Shown piece after piece: positions 9,132 through 17,693 of a stretch of DNA of 64,000 nt. Numbering within the stretch: the first letter of the stretch is position 1; the number at the start of each line of letters is the position of its first letter. The position numbers and the translations under genes were made by a program. The DNA is from Gammaproteobacteria bacterium. GTDB lineage: Bacteria > Pseudomonadota > Gammaproteobacteria > Steroidobacterales > Steroidobacteraceae. The stretch lies in assembly GCA_021323735.1 (NCBI GenBank), contig JAJPKM010000003.1, forward strand, positions 1 to 64,000, written 5' to 3'. Below the pieces are notes generated by a model that did not search any database, was not told where the DNA came from, and saw only the letters and a list, made by a program, of their open reading frames with translations.

Positions 9132-10942
9132 GCCGCCGCTCTCTTCACCGGATTGACCGGGAGTTCGAGCGTGAACGTCGCACCTTTGCCTGGTCCATCG
9201 CTGTAAGCCGTGATGGCCCCGCCCATCTCTTTCGCCGCCAGCGCGCAGCTGTGGAGCCCGAATCCGTGGCCCTTCTTGCGCGTCGTGAAACCGTGGACGA
9301 ACAGCCGCCCCATGTTCTCCGCCGAGATACCCTCCCCATCGTCCTCGACGCGAATCGTGAGGCGGAGGCCGTCGGCAAGCTCCACGATATCCGTGCGCAG
9401 CGTGATCTGATGCGGCCGATCAGGCACGCCGTCCATGGCGCGTTTGGCATTGCCGATGAGATTGACCAGAATCTGCAGCACGAGATGCTTGTCGAGCAGC
9501 AGCAACGGCACGTCCGCGAATTGCTTCACGACCGTGATCTCGTGACGCGCCATGGAAGCGGAATTCATGCGCAGCGCATCCTCGATCAGATCGACGATGT
9601 GCACCGGCTCAACCAGGCTCACGGTCCCGGAATAGGATTGCTGGGTCGCGACGATTTCCTTGATGTGATCTATGCTGCGGGTCAGCGACTCGAGCTCTCC
9701 GATGATGGTCTCCTTTTCCGCTGCGAGGGCCGCCGACAACTTGTTAAGATATCCCGGCAACACTTTACCCTTTTCGTCATGGGTGAAGAATCCCCCGAGA
9801 TCCTCGCCCTGCTCGTTCATCAGCTGCACGGCCATGGAGAGGCTCTGAACCTTGGAGTCGCGCACCCTGTCGCCGATCAATCCGGCCGAGACGTTGACGC
9901 TGTTCAATACGTTGCCGACGTTGTGCAGCACATTGTTGGCGATTTCCGCCATACCGGCCTGGCGAGCCGTCGTCACCAGCTCGCTTTGCGCCACACGCAA
10001 TTCACGGGTCCGCTCCTGGACGCGATCCTCGAGAGTCGTATTGGCACGCTGCAGTTCCTTGTTGACCCGCTTGATCACGGCGTCGCTGCGAACGAGGCCG
10101 ATGGCGGCGTACAAGAACAGAGCCGCGAGCGCCGCGGCGAATAGCAGCAGGAATTTGCGGTATCGCTGGGCGCGGACTTCGCCATCGCGCTGCTCGGCGC
10201 TCAGCATGTTGTCGATGGCGTCGATATGCGCCGCGGTCGGCACCTGGGTGATGCTATCCAGCAATCCGTTGACCTCGGGTTGCTCGCGCAGCACGGCTCG
10301 CACATGGGAATCGAATATGTCGAGGGCATCTTGGACGTTGGCCGACAACCAGCCCGTGTCCGAGTGCAGCTGCTTGAGCGCCGATTCGATCCCCGCCGCT
10401 TTGTCATCGGACGGAGCCTGGCTGTACAACAGGGTATGCAGCAGGATCCGACCGAGATCGACCGACAACGAGCGTCCCGCCGCGTCTTCGTCGGCGCTGA
10501 GCATGGCTTGTTCGACCTCCTCGGCCGCCGTGGGCAGGAACGCCAGGGAATTGCGCAGCACGGAGTTATGCGACTTGAAGTGTTCGATCAAACGGGTCTT
10601 TTCCGCAATGTCCCGCCGGAGGGCGCCGCAGCCGGATTTCTCGTCGACATCCTGCTGCCCCGCAGCCGCCAGATTCGCCTGCAGTTCTCCCAGTCGCTGA
10701 TTGAGATCGGTCAGCGGATCGACGAGGGAATCGTAGTTCAAATCGATGCCCATCCTCGATTTGAGGACGTTCAGCTCCCAGCGGGCATCGAGTTGTTTCA
10801 GCTGGCGCAGAATCGCGACGTTCGCGAAATACCCGACGGCATCGTGTGTTTGAGTCCTCACGTACAAGAATCCCAGCATTAAGATGACGACAATGGCGAG
10901 TGCGGTCGTCGCGATCCAGCTCGGCCGTCCACGAAGATTCAT
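9128..10942 (-). CDS. membrane sensor histidine kinase
   Basis: 604 residues. Transmembrane helices at about 11-28 and 264-284 enclose a 235-residue helical periplasmic sensor that resembles the DAHL-type sensor of some kinases. A coiled coil (R-V-Q-E-R-T-R-E-L) leads to an atypical phospho-acceptor box centred on H340 (N-N-V-L-H-N-V-G-N-V-L-N-S), lacking the common H-E-L-R-T-P pattern. The ATPase domain shows the N box N-L-I-G-N-A-K-R-A, D-D-G-E-G-I, and a G2-like G-H-G-F-G-L-H-S. It overlaps the upstream peroxidase stop by ATGA (10939-10942) and the downstream GGDEF gene likewise, so all three are translationally coupled. The periplasmic sensor and periplasmic peroxidase may work together; that is inference. 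Confidence 0.92.
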   Translation of the reverse strand: MNLRGRPSWIATTALAIVVILMLGFLYVRTQTHDAVGYFANVAILRQLKQLDARWELNVLKSRMGIDLNYDSLVDPLTDLNQRLGELQANLAAAGQQDVDEKSGCGALRRDIAEKTRLIEHFKSHNSVLRNSLAFLPTAAEEVEQAMLSADEDAAGRSLSVDLGRILLHTLLYSQAPSDDKAAGIESALKQLHSDTGWLSANVQDALDIFDSHVRAVLREQPEVNGLLDSITQVPTAAHIDAIDNMLSAEQRDGEVRAQRYRKFLLLFAAALAALFLYAAIGLVRSDAVIKRVNKELQRANTTLEDRVQERTRELRVAQSELVTTARQAGMAEIANNVLHNVGNVLNSVNVSAGLIGDRVRDSKVQSLSMAVQLMNEQGEDLGGFFTHDEKGKVLPGYLNKLSAALAAEKETIIGELESLTRSIDHIKEIVATQQSYSGTVSLVEPVHIVDLIEDALRMNSASMARHEITVVKQFADVPLLLLDKHLVLQILVNLIGNAKRAMDGVPDRPHQITLRTDIVELADGLRLTIRVEDDGEGISAENMGRLFVHGFTTRKKGHGFGLHSCALAAKEMGGAITAYSDGPGKGATFTLELPVNPVKRAAA

Positions 10943-11883
10943 GTCTGCGGCTCCAGCTGGCCGGTGAGCGTGTTGAGGAATTTGATGATGGCCGCTTTGT
11001 CTTCCGGGGAGGCGCTGCGGCCGAGTTGGTACCTGAACATCACGTCGACTGCGTCCTCGAGGGTCTTCGCGGTCCCGTCATGGAAATACGGCGCCGTCAA
11101 CGCCACGTTGCGCAGACTCGGGACCTTGAACACGTGCTTGTCGGCGTCATCGCCGGTGACCCGATAGCGCCCCAGGTCGGCATCGGTCGGGTTGCCGCGT
11201 TTGGCGAAATAGTCGCCCATGATGCCGAACTTCTGGTACATGTTCCCGCCGACGTTCACGCCCTGGTGGCAGGCGATGCAGCCGTACTGCTTGAACTTGA
11301 GGTAGCCGGCTTTCTCCTCGGCGGAAATGGCACTCGGATCGCCGAGCAGATATCGATCGAAGCGGGAATTGGGCGTCGTCAGCGTGCGCTCGTAGGTCGC
11401 GAGCGCATTTTGAATATTCGCCTTGGTGACGCCGTCCCGGTAGGAGGCGCCGAACGCCCGGCGGTAGCCGGTATCCCGCGCAATTCTGGTCACCACTTCT
11501 TCCCACTTGGAACCCATCTCCACGGGGCTGCGGATCACGGCATCGATCTGCCCCTCCAGCGAATCCGCTCGACCATCCCAAAATTGCCTGAAATTGAAGG
11601 CTGCATTGAGGACCGTCGGCGTGTTGACACTGGTCTCCCGGCCGTCGAATCCGACCGCGTGAGCTCGGCCGTCGGCACCGCCTTTGGCGAGGTTGTGGCA
11701 GCTCGAACACGACACTGCACCATTTCCGGACAAGCGCGCATCGGTGAACAACTGTCGGCCAATCGCGGCCCGCGCAGGATCCTGCTGCGTGCTCAGCGGA
11801 AGCGGCTTGATCGGCTCAACCAGCGTCGCCGCCGTCGCGGCGAATGACATCACGCCCGCGAGGACGACCCATGCAATTTTCAT
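10939..11883 (-). CDS. di-heme cytochrome c peroxidase
   Basis: 314 residues with a Sec signal peptide (M-K-I-A-W-V-V-L-A-G). Two haem c sites are visible, C-S-S-C-H at residues 59-63 and C-I-A-C-H at 202-206, about 140 residues apart as in bacterial CcpA/MauG-type peroxidases. The conserved segments N-T-P-T-V-L-N-A and W-D-G-R-A are present between them. The enzyme would reduce hydrogen peroxide in the periplasm using electrons from small cytochromes. ATG 11883 is chosen because the signal peptide begins there; the frame extends to 11928. It is the first gene of an operon with a sensor kinase and a c-di-GMP response regulator, which suggests a link between peroxide or redox state and c-di-GMP. 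Confidence 0.92.
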   Translation of the reverse strand: MKIAWVVLAGVMSFAATAATLVEPIKPLPLSTQQDPARAAIGRQLFTDARLSGNGAVSCSSCHNLAKGGADGRAHAVGFDGRETSVNTPTVLNAAFNFRQFWDGRADSLEGQIDAVIRSPVEMGSKWEEVVTRIARDTGYRRAFGASYRDGVTKANIQNALATYERTLTTPNSRFDRYLLGDPSAISAEEKAGYLKFKQYGCIACHQGVNVGGNMYQKFGIMGDYFAKRGNPTDADLGRYRVTGDDADKHVFKVPSLRNVALTAPYFHDGTAKTLEDAVDVMFRYQLGRSASPEDKAAIIKFLNTLTGQLEPQT

Positions 11884-12217
11884 AGCGGCTCTCAGGCGGA
11901 CCCCCACGGGCTCCGATATCCCGAACATTCTTCGCCGGCCTCACTGCCGAAATATGTTCACAATACCGTTCCCGGGGGTGGGCGATCTGTGCGCTGATAC
12001 GCAAAGGCCAAGGGGAACTGCCCGGGCCGCCAGCAAATTCCTGCGAATATATGCTCTGGTCGACATTCCAATCCGCTGTACTTCGGTCCGCTGGATCGTA
12101 CCGACGACGACGCAACGGTGTAAGGGAAACCCCGGATTTGTTCCTGGCTGCACAAGCGTTTATGCGCTACGTGTGAACTCAGTATCCGGCACGGAATTTC
12201 ACGTGCGCCGCGTGTTG

Positions 12218-15200
12218 CTATGGCTTGGTCACGTCAATCGTGTTGTCGTCGGGGATGCGGTCGACGAGCTTGTTGATGGGATCGATACCGGCCCGGGTGG
12301 GCAGTTCGTCGACCGTGATCTCGAAGGTCTGCTTGCCTTGATTGTTCGAGGTGAACTTTTCCTTCTTCAGATAAAGCGTCTTCTCGTGATCCTTCGTGCC
12401 GCTGAAGACACCGACGTCGATGTAGTCGTCCATCGCCATGGGGGTTTCGTTGCCGCTGCCGTCGGATTTGAGCTTCTTGGCCTGCACCGTCAGGGTGACT
12501 TTGTATTTCTTGTCGGGAGTTTGCAGGTAGGTGGCCGAGACCGCCTTATTGTCGTAGAGGACGATGTCTTCGAAGGCGTCGGTGATGTAGTACTGATACT
12601 CGGGCGGGGTCTGGGCGCGCAGCGCGGCGACGAACTCGCGCGTGTCGGGGTAGGGACCAGATGGCGCATCGGTGGCGTTGGCGTACCGGTACTCGGTGAG
12701 GAAGTTGTGCAGGGCCAGGTTGACTTTGTCTTCACCGATGTAGTCTGAGAGGCCATAGAGCACCAGTGAGCCTTTCTGGTACAACACGTAGGTTTCGCGC
12801 TGGACCAGGACGATGGGGGGCTCCTTGATCGCTTCGCCGGCGCGTCCAGCGAGGTAGCCGTCGAGTTCGTACCTCAAGAACTTGTGCATTTGTTCGTCGC
12901 CGTATTTTTTCTGCGCGACACGCAGCGCGGAATATTCGGCCAGCGACTCGGCCATCATGCCGGAGCCTTCGACGGCGCCGCCGATCAACTGATGTGCCCA
13001 CCATTGGTGGGCCAGCTCGTGGGCGGTGGCAAAGTAGGTGAAGTCGATGTCACCCGGCTTGGCGACGCGGCCGATGAAGCCGATTCCTTCGGAGTACGGG
13101 ACGGTGTTGGGGAAGGACTGCGCGAAGTTGCGGTATCGCGGAAATTCGAGGATGCGAAACTGTTTGAACTGATAGGGGCTGTAGTTCTTCTCATAGTAGG
13201 CCAGGCCGGCCTTGGACGAGGCGATCATGTCGTCTACGTCGTAGGGATGGTGGGCATCGTAGTAGACCTCGATGTCGATCGGACCGTCGACCCCCGGGTA
13301 GACCTCGCGTTTGACGTCGTAGCGGGCGGAGACGTAGCTGAAGAAGTCGAGGGTCTTGACGTCTCCCATGCTGTATTCGAAGTAGTGGCGACCGTTCTGG
13401 TGCCAGTCGCGCTGCAGGTAGCCGGGGGCGATGGCGATTTGGGGCTGTCCCTCAGAGTCGTGGTCCGCGGTGCTGACGACAGTGTGGTAGGTGATCCAGT
13501 CGGATTCGGCGTTCAAGAGATTGATGCGGCTTCCGCGAGGATCACCGCGGTGAGGGAGGTCGGTGGCCGGGCCAAGATGTTCGTCGCGGCGGCGGCGCGG
13601 ATCGGTCAGCTCCGTTTTGGAGTCGTAGCCAATATAGGGGAAATAGCCGACGTTGAAGAAGGTGCCGCTATAGGCGAGTTCGGGACGCTCGTTGCCGTCG
13701 CGGAAGCCGCGCGGGCTCGCACCGACATCGAACGTCATGTTGGCCTTCTCGCCGGGCTGCAACGGCTGTTCCAGCGCGTAGATGCTGTAGTCGCCGCGCG
13801 AGCTGCCGGAAAGCCTGTGGAAGGGACGGTCGAAAGCGATCTTGGATGCCGATAGCTGGCCGTCGGAGACGTGTATCTCTGGAATGGGCTGATCGGTCTT
13901 GTTCTGAAGAACGAAGTGGCCGCTGCCGGAGAAAGAACGGCGTTCGGGAAAGATGTCGATGTTGGCGTCTACGCTGAGGATCTTGGGCTGAGGGAGGAAT
14001 TGGTATTTTTTGTAGTTGCGTTCGTACTCGGCCTGGATGTGGCGCTGCGCCTTGGCGTTGAGGTACGGGTTGAGAACGTGGGCGTTGTAGTAGTACCAGC
14101 CGCCGCTGCCTAGGCAGGCGGCGAGACAGACGGCGGCGGCAGGCATGAGCCGCGGTATGCGCTGACGGAAGAGCTGCCGACGAGCGGCCCAGGAGTCGTC
14201 CGAACCGCGCAGCGCGAGGCCGATGGACAACACGCCGAGCAGAGCGGCGAACGCCAGCCAGTAGGTGATGGACCAGAAGAGCGCGGGGACGAAGTGGCCG
14301 TAGCCATTCATGTCCGAGTAGATATAGGCCGGGGTGCTGCCAAAGAGATAGAGCGTGTTCTCCCAGCCCAAGCTGAACAGCACAATGTTCAGGACGAAGA
14401 GGCCGATGACGATGCCGTGGGCGATGAACTTGTTGCTGAGAATGGTTTGGAAAAACAGCGCCGCGACGGTGTAGATGAGCACCTGCGCGAAGACGATGAC
14501 GTAGAGTTCCTTGGCGTACTCGAGCAGCTCGTAGTGGTGGTAGCCGGCGAAGGTCTGGCTGAGGATGCCGCAGAACATGACGACAGTGAGCACCATCAGT
14601 TCGATCATGACCAGGGCGGCGAGTTTGGAGAGCCAGTCGGTAGACTCGCGCATGGGGAGAGCGTCGTGGATGCCGGCGAAGCCGGTGTCGCGTTCGCGCC
14701 AGACCAGTTCGCCGGCGTAGAGGGTGGCGAGGATGTAGAGGAAGAGCCTGGCGACGCCCCCGACGATGCCGAGTATGAGGAAGGTGACGGGGTAAACATT
14801 GACGTCGCCCGTGTGGCCGGCGAAGTTGCCGGCGAAGAAGGTGTAGACCACAGTGACGCCGAGGATGGCCCAGAAGGGCAGCTCCGACAGGATGTTTTTG
14901 ACCCGTAGCTTGGTGAGCGACACGAACTGCAAGAAGATAGTGGAACGTCCGAAGATCTGATGGACGACGGGCAGTGGTTTGGCGACCAGGGTGCGGACCG
15001 CGCGGACCTCTGAGTCTTTGTTTACTCGTTCACGGGCAGCACGGCGGCCTTGAGACACGGCGGTGAGCGCCTCCACCGAGAGCGGGAAGAAGATGCAGAC
15101 GGTGACCAAACTGAGCAGGCCGACGCCGCTCCAAAGCAGGCGGTTGTAGAGAAAGACGCCCGACCAGGTCAGCTGCAGGGTGTTCTGTTCGACCGGTGTC

Positions 15201-15877
15201 CAATAGAGGGTGATGGCGCGGAGCAATTGCCGGCCGACGGGATCGAAGATGGCCGACCAGAAGTGCTCCAGCGAACGTGTGGCGGTGAAGACGGCGTTTA
15301 CGATGAGATAGCAGACGAAGAAAACCACGCCCTGCAGATAGACGATGAACAGCTTGCGGGTGAGTGCGGCGACGGTGAAGAACAGCGAGCCGAGGAAGAA
15401 GATTTGAGGCACGCAGATGGCGAGGAAGGCGTGGAGATACCAGTCGACGTGGCCGTTTGCGATACGCATGTGGTTGGCCCAGGGGGCAAGCGTGCCGGCA
15501 AATTCGCCCAGCACCAGGCCGAAGAAGACGGTGACCGTCGCGAGGAATGAAGCCGCCCAGCGCCCGCCCAGGTAGGCAAACTTGGTGATGGGCTTGGTGA
15601 AGATGAGCGAGTACGTGTCGCGCTGGAAGTCGCGCAGAATCGAGGTGCCGAAGATGGCGGCAATCACGATCGTACCGAAGAAAGTGAAGATGGTGTAGAC
15701 GAAGCTGGTGGAGGCGGGACCGTTGAGCAGAACCTTGTCATTCACCGAATTGACGAATCCTTCGGCGGCGATGGAAAGGAACGAGAGGAAGAAGAACAGC
15801 GCGAAGTAGACGTAGGTGGAGATGCTTTTGGCGCGGAACTTCAGTTCGAATGTGAAGAATTCCCAGAACAATGACAT
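12218..15877 (-). CDS. ABC-2 type permease fused to M1 aminopeptidase
   Basis: 1219 residues. The N-terminal half (1-600) is highly hydrophobic, with roughly a dozen membrane helices in two ABC-2 permease-like blocks separated by a basic cytoplasmic stretch (near residues 275-300). The C-terminal half is a gluzincin peptidase of the M1 type: H-E-L-A-H-Q-W-W near residue 951 and the third zinc ligand in A-E-S-L-A-E-Y about 20 residues later. The usual G-A-M-E-N exopeptidase motif is replaced by a segment reading V-P-Y-S-E-G-I-G-F, so an aminopeptidase role is not certain. The peptidase domain would face the periplasm after the last membrane helix. The ATPase partner is the next gene upstream (15989-16879). 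Such fusions are known in proteobacterial genomes but poorly characterised. Confidence 0.9.
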   Translation of the reverse strand: MSLFWEFFTFELKFRAKSISTYVYFALFFFLSFLSIAAEGFVNSVNDKVLLNGPASTSFVYTIFTFFGTIVIAAIFGTSILRDFQRDTYSLIFTKPITKFAYLGGRWAASFLATVTVFFGLVLGEFAGTLAPWANHMRIANGHVDWYLHAFLAICVPQIFFLGSLFFTVAALTRKLFIVYLQGVVFFVCYLIVNAVFTATRSLEHFWSAIFDPVGRQLLRAITLYWTPVEQNTLQLTWSGVFLYNRLLWSGVGLLSLVTVCIFFPLSVEALTAVSQGRRAARERVNKDSEVRAVRTLVAKPLPVVHQIFGRSTIFLQFVSLTKLRVKNILSELPFWAILGVTVVYTFFAGNFAGHTGDVNVYPVTFLILGIVGGVARLFLYILATLYAGELVWRERDTGFAGIHDALPMRESTDWLSKLAALVMIELMVLTVVMFCGILSQTFAGYHHYELLEYAKELYVIVFAQVLIYTVAALFFQTILSNKFIAHGIVIGLFVLNIVLFSLGWENTLYLFGSTPAYIYSDMNGYGHFVPALFWSITYWLAFAALLGVLSIGLALRGSDDSWAARRQLFRQRIPRLMPAAAVCLAACLGSGGWYYYNAHVLNPYLNAKAQRHIQAEYERNYKKYQFLPQPKILSVDANIDIFPERRSFSGSGHFVLQNKTDQPIPEIHVSDGQLSASKIAFDRPFHRLSGSSRGDYSIYALEQPLQPGEKANMTFDVGASPRGFRDGNERPELAYSGTFFNVGYFPYIGYDSKTELTDPRRRRDEHLGPATDLPHRGDPRGSRINLLNAESDWITYHTVVSTADHDSEGQPQIAIAPGYLQRDWHQNGRHYFEYSMGDVKTLDFFSYVSARYDVKREVYPGVDGPIDIEVYYDAHHPYDVDDMIASSKAGLAYYEKNYSPYQFKQFRILEFPRYRNFAQSFPNTVPYSEGIGFIGRVAKPGDIDFTYFATAHELAHQWWAHQLIGGAVEGSGMMAESLAEYSALRVAQKKYGDEQMHKFLRYELDGYLAGRAGEAIKEPPIVLVQRETYVLYQKGSLVLYGLSDYIGEDKVNLALHNFLTEYRYANATDAPSGPYPDTREFVAALRAQTPPEYQYYITDAFEDIVLYDNKAVSATYLQTPDKKYKVTLTVQAKKLKSDGSGNETPMAMDDYIDVGVFSGTKDHEKTLYLKKEKFTSNNQGKQTFEITVDELPTRAGIDPINKLVDRIPDDNTIDVTKP

Positions 15878-15941
15878 GGAGCGGTTCTCCGAAGTATCGT
15901 GCGGTGTATGGGTCAGCGGCCTATGCCGTGCGACCCTTCGC

Positions 15942-15957
15942 GCGGGCCACGGCCCGC
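15942..15957 (-). other. GC-rich hairpin between ABC ATPase and permease-peptidase genes
   Basis: The sequence GCGGGCC-AC-GGCCCGC forms a near-perfect short inverted repeat in the 111-base gap between the ATPase stop and the permease start. There is no T-run, so it is not a canonical terminator. It may lower expression of the large membrane fusion relative to the ATPase or stabilise the upstream message. Confidence 0.4.
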
Positions 15958-15988
15958 CGGCGGCAAAAGCGAAGGCCCGAGGGCAAAA

Positions 15989-16879
15989 TCAGTGCTTCGC
16001 CTGGCGGGTGGCTTGCTCCGCAAGGCGCAGAAAGTAGACGTCTTCGAGGCCGGAGTCGACGGCATGAAAGCCTGTGCCGGGCGAACTCTCGGAAAAAATT
16101 CGCACCTCGTGGAGGCCGCCGATGAGATGGGTGGAAATCACCTTGAGCGAGGCTTCGAGCGCGCGCAGTTCGTCGTCGTTGGCGACCACCTTGGACCAGA
16201 TCTTTCCCTTGAGCACATCGAGCGCCCGGGCGGGCGTGCCTTCGAGCAGCACCTCTCCGGCGGCAATGATGGCCATGCGCGGACATAGCTCGCGCACGTC
16301 CTCGACGATGTGGGTGGAGAGGATGACGGTGACGTTGGAGCCGATGGAGCTGAGTAGGTTCAAAAAGCGATTGCGCTCGGCCGGGTCAAGCCCCGCGGTC
16401 GGCTCGTCGACGATGATCAACTTCGGATTGGCAAGCAGAGCCTGCGCGATGCCAAAACGCTGCTTCATGCCGCCCGAATAGGTCGAGAGCGCCTTCTTGC
16501 GCGCATTCCACAGATTGGTCTGGTTCAGCAGAGCGTCGACCATCTGGGTGCGCTCGGTCTTGTTCGTGATGCCCTTCAGAATCGCCAGATGGTGAAGCAT
16601 GTCGAGCGCCGACATCTTGGGATATACGCCGAACTCCTGCGGTAGATAGCCCAGCATCTGGCGCACGGCGGCCTTGTCCTGCAACACGTTGATGCCGTCC
16701 AGCTCGATGCTGCCGGTGTCGGGGTCCTGCAGGGTGGCAATGGTACGCATCAGCGAACTCTTGCCCGCTCCGTTGGGCCCAAGCAGGCCAAACATCTCGT
16801 TGCCGATGGTGAGGGAGAGGTTGTTGAGCGCCTTGACGCCATTGGGGTAGGTCTTGGAAAGACCGGTGATGGTAAGCAT
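15989..16879 (-). CDS. ABC transporter ATP-binding protein
   Basis: 296 residues. It has Walker A G-P-N-G-A-G-K-S near residue 35, the signature Y-S-G-G-M-K-Q-R, Walker B I-I-V-D-E-P-T-A-G-L-D and the switch His in S-T-H-I-V-E-D. It powers the permease-peptidase fusion encoded 111 bases downstream. ATG 16879 is chosen because GGAAGGG precedes it and the first beta strand (L-T-I-T-G-L-S-K) starts there; the frame is open to 17104 but that would run over the regulatory region. Expression is probably controlled by the divergent GntR protein through the operators at 16931-16963. Confidence 0.93.
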   Translation of the reverse strand: MLTITGLSKTYPNGVKALNNLSLTIGNEMFGLLGPNGAGKSSLMRTIATLQDPDTGSIELDGINVLQDKAAVRQMLGYLPQEFGVYPKMSALDMLHHLAILKGITNKTERTQMVDALLNQTNLWNARKKALSTYSGGMKQRFGIAQALLANPKLIIVDEPTAGLDPAERNRFLNLLSSIGSNVTVILSTHIVEDVRELCPRMAIIAAGEVLLEGTPARALDVLKGKIWSKVVANDDELRALEASLKVISTHLIGGLHEVRIFSESSPGTGFHAVDSGLEDVYFLRLAEQATRQAKH

Positions 16880-16930
16880 GTTCGTCGAACCCTTCCGAAA
16901 GTGCGGGAGCGCGATTCTTTTCGCATGAGA

Positions 16931-16963
16931 ATTGTACACAATGCCAGTTAAATTGTATACGAT
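16931..16963. promoter_or_regulatory. paired GntR/FadR-type operators in the divergent promoter region
   Basis: Two similar palindromes are present: ATTGTACACAAT (16931-16942) and ATTGTATACGAT (16952-16963, one mismatch in its symmetry). Their centres are 21 bases apart, two helical turns, so two dimers would bind the same DNA face. The core TTGT-AY-ACRA fits the TNGTnnnACNA style of GntR/FCD operators. The sites lie between the divergent ABC ATPase and gntR starts. They coincide with plausible promoter elements (TTGTAC and TGTATA), which predicts repression of both directions. Confidence 0.7.
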
Positions 16964-16989
16964 TGTACCTATGCCGTATCGGAGCGAAA

Positions 16990-17628
16990 TTGCAAGCCCG
17001 TAAACCCGACGCCGAGCACGACCGCATCTACGAGCGTCTGCTGGCCGATATCCTGGACGGAACATACCCGCCCGGTTCGCGGCTGGTGGAAAGCAAGCTC
17101 TCATTGAAGCTTGGCGTCAGCCGCACGCCGGTACGTGAAGCTTTGTTTCGCTTGCATCAGGGAGGATTTGTCCTTACCTCGCCGGGAGTCGGCTTCTCTG
17201 TCAAGCCGCTGGACGATCGCGAAGCCCGCGAACTCTTCCCCATCCTGGCCGCGCTCGAGGGCTTCGCCCTGTCTCTCGCCGCCCCCCTCGTGGCGCTCGA
17301 TGTCGAAGAACTGCGGCGCGCCAACAAGGCGCTCGGCCGCCGCCGACGCAGCCCTTTGGAGGCGATTGCAGCGGATACCGCATTCCACAAGCTGATGCTG
17401 CGGCGATGCCCGAACGCCACGCTGGTTGCGATGACCGACAGTGTGCGGCGGCAACTGCTGCGCTACGAGTACGTCTACATGGCCGACGATACCCTGATCG
17501 AGCTGTCGACGGGGCAACATGAAGCGATCATCGATTGCATCGCCCGCTCGGATTTCGCCGGCGCGGCAAAGGCGATCGAGGTCAACTACAGCTCGGGCCT
17601 TGCCATGGTGCTGTCCAAGCTAAACTAG
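16990..17628 (+). CDS. GntR-family (FCD-like) transcriptional regulator
   Basis: 212 residues. The winged helix occupies residues 10-75 (I-Y-E-R-L-L-A-D-I-L-D-G-T-Y-P-P-G-S and S-R-T-P-V-R-E-A-L), followed by an all-helical FCD-like effector domain that retains a histidine in T-A-F-H-K-L-M and another in Q-H-E-A-I-I. The start is taken as TTG 16990 because GGAG sits five bases upstream. The more upstream TTG 16963 would overlap the second operator palindrome. It is divergent from the ABC transporter/peptidase operon and probably represses it and itself. The ligand is unknown; a peptide or amino acid would suit the neighbour but is a guess. Confidence 0.88.
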   Translation: MQARKPDAEHDRIYERLLADILDGTYPPGSRLVESKLSLKLGVSRTPVREALFRLHQGGFVLTSPGVGFSVKPLDDREARELFPILAALEGFALSLAAPLVALDVEELRRANKALGRRRRSPLEAIAADTAFHKLMLRRCPNATLVAMTDSVRRQLLRYEYVYMADDTLIELSTGQHEAIIDCIARSDFAGAAKAIEVNYSSGLAMVLSKLN

Positions 17629-17637
17629 ACGACGCTG

Positions 17638-17654
17638 GGCGAGTCCGAGTCGCC
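17638..17654. terminator. possible bidirectional terminator hairpin between gntR and glmS
   Basis: GGCGA-N7-TCGCC forms a five-pair stem just after the GntR stop, followed by TTACTT, in the 65-base gap between convergent genes. The stem is short and the T-run broken, so this is tentative. Confidence 0.3.
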
Positions 17655-17693
17655 TTACTTCGGCGCAATCGCGCTCTGACCGGCGACTGAGGT

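Noticed and set aside
7614-9206. 530-residue plus-strand ORF antisense to the GGDEF/EAL gene
   Set aside because: It is a shadow of codon bias in GC-rich DNA. The product has no recognisable domain, while the opposite strand encodes an unmistakable REC-PAS-GGDEF-EAL protein.
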